Origin: Paracoccaceae bacterium
GTDB taxonomy: Bacteria; Pseudomonadota; Alphaproteobacteria; Rhodobacterales; Rhodobacteraceae
DNA: 64,000 bases
Direction of reading: 5' to 3'
Assembly (NCBI GenBank): GCA_016744015.1
Contig: JADGFD010000004.1
Location: forward strand, 182,176-246,175
The notes beneath the pieces are model-generated. The model worked only from the letters and a program-made list of their open reading frames with translations, did not search any database and was not told the DNA's origin. Position 1 is the first letter of the stretch. Every line of letters starts with the position of its first letter. The translations under genes were made by a program, and so were the position numbers. Positions 59,310-64,000 of the stretch are shown here, one piece after another.

Positions 59310-60747
59310 CCAAAACGTATCTGTCACGCCGATGCCCCCTAAAAGCCAAAGCAGCGGGCCCAAGCCCGGCACACCCGCCTATTTTCGCATGGCACGGCGC
59401 AAAGCTGTGCGCATGGGGCTTAGCCCTTCTAGCGGCGAAGAAGCTGCAAAAATGCTGGAAGAGCGGGGCTTTGATGTCACGCGTGACCGTGTCACCATGC
59501 TTGACACCACCGCCGCCTCGCAAAAGCCCATGCCCGGTGGGGCCGCGGCGCCTGCGCAAACCCCAGAGCAAGCACCAGCCGTGATTACCGAGGAACAACG
59601 CGAAGCCGATATTAAAAAAATCCAAAAATCCATAGCCCTGCGGCGCAAGGCGCGGTTTCTGCTTATTGCCTTGCGGCTGGCGATTTTTGTTATCTTCCCC
59701 ACCTGGTTGGCCGGGTATTATTTTTATGCCGTGGCCACGCCGATGTATCAGGTCGATAGCCAAATGGTTATCCAAAAGCCCGACAGCGGTGGCTCTTCAG
59801 CGGCCCTAGGCGGGCTGCTGGGTGGTGGCGGGCTTTCCAACCTTGAGGATTCGGTGATCGTTCAGGGCTATCTTGGCTCGCGAGAAGCTATGCAACGGCT
59901 TGACGCCGAAAATGGCTTTATTGCCCATTTTCAGCAAGATTTTATAGATGATATTCAGCGTATGGGGCCGGAAATCTCCATGGAAGCTGCTTATAAAAAA
60001 TATGAAAAATACGTGCAAATCGGGTATGATCCCACCGAGGGTGTCATTCGCATGTCGGTCATTGCCTTAACCCCTGAAAAAGCCACCGAATTTTCTCGCG
60101 CGCTTATTGTTTTTGCAGAACAACGGGTCGATCAGCTCGCCGCCCCTGTGCGCCGAGACCAGCTTACCGTGGCGCAAAAAAACTATGACGAGGCCGAGCA
60201 AGCGGTGCTGGATGCCGCTGACCGCGTGCTTGAATTGCAACAATCAGCTGGGGTAATTTCTCCCGAGACCGACGCCACCGGCCAAATGAGCATTGTCAAT
60301 AATCTTGAGGCCCTACTGGACCAGCGCCGCCTTGACCTTGAAGAGATCAACCGAAACGAGGCGCCCAATCAAGCGCAGGTGCGGGCGATTGAGCTGGATA
60401 TTCTGGGCCTGACCGCGCGCATTGCCGAGCGCCGCGCCGCGATGTTTACCAGCAATGATGCCAGCGCCTCACTGGCCCGCGTTAGTGGCGAGCTTAGCAT
60501 TGCGCGCACCAATCTTGAAATGCGTCAGATGCTGCTCCAGCAATCCCTGTCCTCACTGGAAACCGCGCGCATCGAAACCAACCGGCAAACCCGCTATCTT
60601 AGCCTTGCCGTGGCCCCGATTCCGCCCGATGTGCCAACCCACCCCAAGGCGCTAGAAAACACTCTGCTAGCTCTATTTCTGTTTTTTGGAGTCTACATTT
60701 TCTTGTCGCTCACCGTAGCGATCTTGCGCGAGCAAATTGGATCCTAA
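59296..60747 (+). CDS. kpsE: Capsule polysaccharide export inner-membrane protein (KpsE type)
   Basis: A 483-residue polysaccharide co-polymerase-like protein. A cytoplasmic N-terminal region of about 110 residues is proline-rich and unusual in length, including AYFRMARRKAVRMGLSPSSGEEAAKML. TM1 follows at about 123-145 (LLIALRLAIFVIFPTWLAGYYFY). A long periplasmic coiled-coil spans about 280-430 with repeated acidic-Gln heptads, and TM2 is near the end (LALFLFFGVYIFLSLTVAIL). KpsE links the inner-membrane exporter to KpsD. ATG 59296 (or 59290) is used; the frame upstream is a shadow of kpsT. Confidence 0.86.
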   Translation: MTNSNQNVSVTPMPPKSQSSGPKPGTPAYFRMARRKAVRMGLSPSSGEEAAKMLEERGFDVTRDRVTMLDTTAASQKPMPGGAAAPAQTPEQAPAVITEEQREADIKKIQKSIALRRKARFLLIALRLAIFVIFPTWLAGYYFYAVATPMYQVDSQMVIQKPDSGGSSAALGGLLGGGGLSNLEDSVIVQGYLGSREAMQRLDAENGFIAHFQQDFIDDIQRMGPEISMEAAYKKYEKYVQIGYDPTEGVIRMSVIALTPEKATEFSRALIVFAEQRVDQLAAPVRRDQLTVAQKNYDEAEQAVLDAADRVLELQQSAGVISPETDATGQMSIVNNLEALLDQRRLDLEEINRNEAPNQAQVRAIELDILGLTARIAERRAAMFTSNDASASLARVSGELSIARTNLEMRQMLLQQSLSSLETARIETNRQTRYLSLAVAPIPPDVPTHPKALENTLLALFLFFGVYIFLSLTVAILREQIGS

Positions 60748-60760
60748 TAGCGATGGCAGG

Positions 60761-61924
60761 TTACACAACCTGCCCCGCCGCCGCGCCCGAAGCCCAGGCC
60801 CACTGGAAATTATACCCGCCCAACCAGCCGGTCACATCCACAACCTCACCAATAAAATACAGCCCCGGCACCTTGCGGGCCTGCATGGTTTTGGCGTCCA
60901 GCTCATCGGTGCTCACCCCGCCCAACGTCACTTCCGCCGTCCGGTAGCCCTCGGTGCCCGTGGGGCGCACCTCCCAGTGCCGCAGCATGGTTTCCAGCGC
61001 CACAATATCGGGTTTTGAGAGGTCAGAAATAGTGCCATTAAAGCCAAATTTTCCGGCCAGATACCGCGCCAGTTTCTTGGGAAACAGCCGCCCTAGCATG
61101 GTTTGCAGCGCTTGTCCGCCAGCCTCTGCCCGCGCCGCTGCAATGGCGGCCACTAGCCCGCCCGCTGGTAAAAGGTTAATCTCCACCGCCATACCCTCCC
61201 GCCAAAACGAACTGATCTGCAAAATCGCTGGCCCCGAAAGCCCGCGATGGGTAAATAAGAGATCATCCGCAAACCGCCCCGCGCCACACTGCACCACTAC
61301 CGGCACCGCTACCCCCGCCATCTCGCGAAAATCCACAAGGTCTTGCGCGCCAAAGGTCAGCGGCACCAGCCCTGCCCGTGTGTCCAGCACCTTCAGCCCA
61401 AACTCCCGCGCCAGCTCATAGCCCAGCCCGCTCGCCCCGATCTTGGGAATAGACTTCCCGCCACAGGCCACCACCAGCGACTCCGCCTGCACCGCCCCGC
61501 GAGAGGTTTGCACCACAAACCCCTCTTCAACCTCCAGCACCGATGTGCCACTCCAAATCTCGGCCTCCGCAAGCTCTGCCTTCAGCATGTCCACAATCAA
61601 GGTCGCCTTGCCATCACAAAAAAGCTGCCCCTGCGCTTTTTCCACCCAGCCAATACCGTGGCGCTCCACCAAGTCCAAAAAATCCTGTGGCGAGTAGCGC
61701 CCCAAGGCCGACTTCACAAAATGCGGGTTACTGCACAAAAAATGCCCGGCCCGCGTGCCAAGATTGGTGAAATTGCACCGCCCCCCACCCGAAATCCGGA
61801 TTTTCTCGCCAATTTTATGCGCATGGTCCAGCAACAGCACCGAGCGCCCGCGCTGCGCAGCCTTGATGCCACACATCATCCCCGCCGCCCCCGCGCCAAT
61901 AATCACAACATCCCGCTTGTCCAT
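60761..61924 (-). CDS. HI0933/YhiN family flavoprotein
   Basis: A 387-residue NAD(P)/FAD-dependent oxidoreductase of the HI0933 group. The FAD motif VVIIGAGAAGMMCGIKAAQRG is at the N-terminus, the GEKIRISGGGRCNFTN signature at about residues 42-57, and VVACGGKSIPKIGASGLGYELA in the middle. The C-terminal VTLGGVSTDELDAKTM and GLYFIGEVVDVTGWLGGYNFQWAWASG close the FAD site (patterns). ATG 61924 gives the usual MDKRDVVIIG start; nine extra codons upstream lack support. The reaction is unknown; a relative (BaiN) reduces bile-acid intermediates. It converges on kpsE. Confidence 0.92.
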   Translation of the reverse strand: MDKRDVVIIGAGAAGMMCGIKAAQRGRSVLLLDHAHKIGEKIRISGGGRCNFTNLGTRAGHFLCSNPHFVKSALGRYSPQDFLDLVERHGIGWVEKAQGQLFCDGKATLIVDMLKAELAEAEIWSGTSVLEVEEGFVVQTSRGAVQAESLVVACGGKSIPKIGASGLGYELAREFGLKVLDTRAGLVPLTFGAQDLVDFREMAGVAVPVVVQCGAGRFADDLLFTHRGLSGPAILQISSFWREGMAVEINLLPAGGLVAAIAAARAEAGGQALQTMLGRLFPKKLARYLAGKFGFNGTISDLSKPDIVALETMLRHWEVRPTGTEGYRTAEVTLGGVSTDELDAKTMQARKVPGLYFIGEVVDVTGWLGGYNFQWAWASGAAAGQVV

Positions 61925-62000
61925 ATTCACCCCAATTTGCCTGCGCCGCAATGTGGCGCAGATAAACCGGAATGGATAGCTAAAATTTCCAAAAAACCCC

Positions 62001-62029
62001 TTGCAGACCCACGCACGCCCGATTAAATA
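62001..62029 (+). promoter_or_regulatory. Sigma70-type promoter of tRNA-Gln
   Basis: TTGCAG (62001-62006) and TAAATA (62024-62029) are separated by 17 bases and lie 11 bases before the tRNA. Confidence 0.5.
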
Positions 62030-62039
62030 AGCCCTGTGT

Positions 62040-62114
62040 TGGGACGTGGCCTAGTGGTAGGGCAACGCTTTTTGGTAGCGCAGATCGTAGGTTCGAATCC
62101 TACCGTCCCAACCA
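62040..62114 (+). tRNA. tRNA-Gln (TTG)
   Basis: The acceptor stem TGGGACG pairs with CGTCCCA, followed by discriminator A and encoded CCA. The first pair is U-A, as in glutamine tRNAs. The anticodon loop TTTTGGT carries TTG. The T arm contains GTTCGAATCC. It lies at the edge of an accessory region, with an IS3 element 1.4 kb downstream. Confidence 0.93.
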
Positions 62115-62702
62115 GTACTTTTCAGATCATTGCTGGTTGCTGACCTTATGGTGTAGTTGGTTGCCTTATGCCCCAGACGGTGCCCCATAGTGACCCGCTG
62201 GTAGGCAGCTTAGTGTTAGTCATCACCTCCCCCGCTGCGAAGGCCTTCTCGGACCTTCTCGGGGCTCTCTACACCCTTAAGAATAAGGCTAATGGAGGGT
62301 GTTGAAGGGGGTAATAGTTACCTCCCCACTAATAGGATAAGTAATGGATGAAAGAGGATGTCGAGAACGGCAGTACCAGATGATCCCCCTCCTTCCTAAC
62401 CCTTCCCCCCCTAACAGCCCTTCATGAGCAGCTAACTGGGTGCGATACTCTTCACACCGGGGACGATCACGCCACTCGATGAAGTCCTGGAGAACTTGAG
62501 GGCATAGCCCACCTTTGATGAACGGTTTTGACATGGGGAGAACACCTTTTGCTTAAACTTAAAGGTAATCTCCAGATGGGGCGTCGTTCTGAAGGGCAAA
62601 ATCAACCAACAGGAAGCAGTGCTGCAACCAAATGGTTGATCCATGTCAATGTTGGTAGACAACAAGACATTTAGATTATTGCGTAACATCTGGAGGCACC
62701 TT
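62115..62702. other. Intergenic region after tRNA-Gln
   Basis: About 590 bases, unlike the flanks in composition. The minus strand right after the tRNA reads MGHRLGHKATNYTIRS for a short stretch, perhaps a scrap of an old insertion at the tRNA. One 81-codon frame (62289-62534) is listed separately. GGAGG at 62691-62695 is the ribosome-binding site of the next gene. No second tRNA-Gln-end repeat was found in the window. Confidence 0.4.
62289..62534 (-). CDS. Possible small hypothetical protein
   Basis: An 81-codon frame from ATG 62534, 7 bases after AAAGGTG. Its N-terminal half looks protein-like (MSKPFIKGGLCPQVLQDFIE, with several Arg/Cys residues). The C-terminal half is low in hydrophobic order. 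No family is recognised. It lies in a foreign-looking patch after tRNA-Gln and may be a remnant. Treat as doubtful. Confidence 0.3.
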   Translation of the reverse strand: MSKPFIKGGLCPQVLQDFIEWRDRPRCEEYRTQLAAHEGLLGGEGLGRRGIIWYCRSRHPLSSITYPISGEVTITPFNTLH

Positions 62703-63275
62703 ATGAAAACCGTTACGCTTGTCCTATTCGCGGTTGGCGCCTTGATCGCCTATGCGCTGCGCTGGTATGGCGTGTTTGCGCCCCTGAAGCCGGTTGAAAA
62801 ACAGGCCGGTCCGTACCTGATCGTCTACAAGGCGCACGTCGGCGACTACAAGAACGCGGGCAAAGTGATGGATGAGCTATTCTACGATCTAAAAGACAAC
62901 TTCGGCTTGGACACGACCAAGGGTTTTGGCCTCTATTATGATAAGCCACAGGATACCCCAGTAGCTAAACGGCGGAGCATTTTAGGTGTGATCATTGAAG
63001 GTAAGACTGAAGCAGACCTTTCAGAAATCGCGCAGAAATTCAGCGTTGCAACCTTTCCAGAAAGCAAAAGTGTCGTATTGGAATTCCCTTACAAAGGTCA
63101 GCTGTCCATTCTCGCGGGGGTATTCAGAGCTTATCCAAAGCTTGCTGCCCACGTCAAAGAAAACGATTTGCCTGCATCGCCCATCTTCGAAATCTATGAC
63201 CAACCCAATCAAGTGCTAACGTACATAGTACCTTATGCCACCCAGACAGAAGTATTTGAAAATTTGCTCAGATAG
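62703..63275 (+). CDS. TEX264-like GyrI-domain membrane-anchored protein
   Basis: A 190-residue protein. An N-terminal helix (KTVTLVLFAVGALIAYALRWYG) anchors it in the membrane. The rest is a GyrI-like (SHS2 small-molecule-binding) domain of the form seen in eukaryotic TEX264: YLIVYKAHVGDYKNAGKVMDEL, RRSILGVIIEG, VVLEFPYKGQLSILAGVFRAYPKL and IFEIYDQPNQVLTYIVPY (patterns). ATG 62703 follows GGAGGCACC; the longer frame lacks an RBS. No partner gene is adjacent. Binding of a small hydrophobic ligand or a protein partner at the membrane is a reasonable guess; the function is unknown. Confidence 0.8.
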   Translation: MKTVTLVLFAVGALIAYALRWYGVFAPLKPVEKQAGPYLIVYKAHVGDYKNAGKVMDELFYDLKDNFGLDTTKGFGLYYDKPQDTPVAKRRSILGVIIEGKTEADLSEIAQKFSVATFPESKSVVLEFPYKGQLSILAGVFRAYPKLAAHVKENDLPASPIFEIYDQPNQVLTYIVPYATQTEVFENLLR

Positions 63276-63519
63276 ACCCTGTTCCCACAGGGCCCCATGG
63301 GGGTTTAATCCCCGATACCACACATGATCATGTCAGGGTTTGGAGGTGAGAAAAAGTTTACCTTGGCTGCACCACAGCATTGGTCACTTTGGGCTCAGAG
63401 CCAACACTGCAATTTATCGCATAACTTTGGGCGGCTATTATGTGCCTAATGTCAACTGGACCTGTCACGGAATTGTGCCGCTCCTTTAACCGCGTATTAT
63501 GCGCAAAAGGAGAACGACT

Positions 63520-63795
63520 ATGGGAACGAAACACACCGCAGAATTTAGACAAGAAGCGGTCAGGGTTGCATTGACAAGTGGCCTGACAAGAAAACAAGTA
63601 GCATCCGACTTTGGTATCGGATTTTCGACATTGAGCAAGTGGATACAGCAAGACCAGAAGAACCCTGAAAAGCCAACCGCTCACTCTGATCTGGAGCGTG
63701 AAAACGCCGACCTTCGCAAGGAAAACCGGCTGCTCCGTGAGGAGAGGGAAGTGTTAAAAAAGGCCACCATCTTCTTCGCGGGACAAAAGCCATGA
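63520..63795 (+). CDS. IS3-family transposase OrfA
   Basis: A 91-residue helix-turn-helix protein. It has TAEFRQEAVRVALTSGLTRKQVASDFGIGFSTLSKWIQQ (pattern) and a C-terminal leucine-zipper-like ERENADLRKENRLLREEREVLKKATIFF. OrfA binds the terminal repeats and in many IS3 elements is fused to OrfB by -1 frameshifting. The start follows AAAAGGAGA by 6 bases. Its stop overlaps the orfB start by four bases (ATGA). No disruption is visible, so the element may be active. Confidence 0.93.
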   Translation: MGTKHTAEFRQEAVRVALTSGLTRKQVASDFGIGFSTLSKWIQQDQKNPEKPTAHSDLERENADLRKENRLLREEREVLKKATIFFAGQKP

Positions 63796-64000
63796 GGTTT
63801 AGGTTCGTCGAGGAAAATCGCACTGCTCTTCCGGCCGAACGTTTGTGCCAGATTATGAATGTCAGCCCACGTGGGTATCGCGCCTATCGGTCTCGCCCTA
63901 CCAGCCAGCGTCAACGTGAAGATATGGTCATTCCGGCCCATATCCGGGAACAGCATCGCCTAAGCTTGAATAGCTATGGTCGGCCAAGGATGACCGAAGA
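63792..64000 (+). CDS. IS3-family transposase OrfB, N-terminal part (3' end outside window)
   Basis: Visible are the first ~70 residues of the DDE integrase subunit. They include MRFRFVEENRTALPAERLCQ (pattern of the OrfB entry), then the HTH_21-type VSPRGYRAYRSRP and EDMVIPAHIREQHRLSLNSYGRPRM. The catalytic DDE residues lie beyond the window. The start overlaps orfA by four bases. The AAAAAAGG run near 63755 is the kind of site where IS3 elements shift frame, but this was not tested. Confidence 0.9.
   Translation, partial: MRFRFVEENRTALPAERLCQIMNVSPRGYRAYRSRPTSQRQREDMVIPAHIREQHRLSLNSYGRPRMTE

Larger units (their letters stand above)
63450..64000 (+). mobile_element. IS3-family insertion sequence, left part (cut by window end)
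   Basis: An apparently intact IS3-type element begins before 63520 and runs beyond the window. TGTCAACTGGACCTGTCACG at 63450-63469 may be its left terminal sequence, but this cannot be checked without the right end. It carries orfA and the start of orfB. Confidence 0.65.

Overview
The window looks like the chromosome of a Rhodobacterales (Roseobacter-group) alphaproteobacterium. This rests on gene order and family types, not on rRNA: murA, DUF2948, hisD, UPF0262, low-molecular-weight phosphatase, infA, maf, RNase E/G, yacG and tRNA-Phe follow one another as is usual in that order. The blocks rpsF-rpsR-rplI, dnaB, alr, an Mla-type ABC pair, radA-cvpA-purF, and der-bamB-yfgM are also housekeeping. 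Coding density is high, and many genes overlap by 1 or 4 bases (TAATG, ATGA). Layout by region. 1-11.7 kb: end of an MFS transporter, a quinone oxidoreductase, an exported protein with a frameshifted signal peptide, tRNA-Thr(GGT), then the murA-to-yacG housekeeping run. A DUF3754 membrane protein and a MerR/TipAS regulator sit inside that run. It ends at tRNA-Phe(GAA). 11.7-22.8 kb: a genomic island of about 11.1 kb lying between the tRNA-Phe 3' end and an 18-bp repeat of it. The island carries a four-gene restriction block (hsdM-hsdS-rhuM-hsdR), three uncharacterised genes, an AlpA-type excisionase/regulator and a DUF4102-type tyrosine integrase. A terminase scrap from an older phage lies just outside. 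23.2-29.5 kb: an AsnC/Lrp regulator diverging from an ALDH7-type dehydrogenase and a lysine-dehydrogenase-like gene (a probable lysine degradation unit), a deleted IS3 relic, a VIT/CCC1 iron/manganese transporter, and two decaying genes with single-base frameshifts. 30.4-44.3 kb: ribosomal proteins S6, S18 and L9, a PAP2 phosphatase, DnaB, a porin-like outer-membrane protein, alanine racemase, MlaE/MlaF, a PqiA-like protein, two tandem family-25 glycosyltransferases, RadA, CvpA and PurF. 44.3-57.3 kb: LysE-type exporter, BioY, an odd SDR, Der, BamB, a YfgM-like TPR protein, an RND efflux pair, a second deleted IS3 relic, an SseB-domain protein and NhaA. 57.3-64 kb: small uncharacterised genes, a KpsT/KpsE capsule-export pair without KpsM, an HI0933-type flavoprotein, tRNA-Gln(TTG), a TEX264-like GyrI-domain membrane protein, and the start of an apparently intact IS3-family element cut by the window end. 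How the genes work together: most of the window is growth machinery (peptidoglycan precursors, histidine, purines, translation, replication, outer-membrane assembly). The accessory content is concentrated next to tRNA genes and IS relics. The most interesting non-coding signals are a 24-bp operator-like palindrome found twice 18 kb apart, a family of GC-rich intergenic repeats, an AsnC/Lrp-type tandem operator, and a MerR-type promoter with a 19-bp spacer. I found no CRISPR array and no clearly new defence system. The least explained material is the island's uncharacterised genes and the 57.3-58.3 kb cluster.
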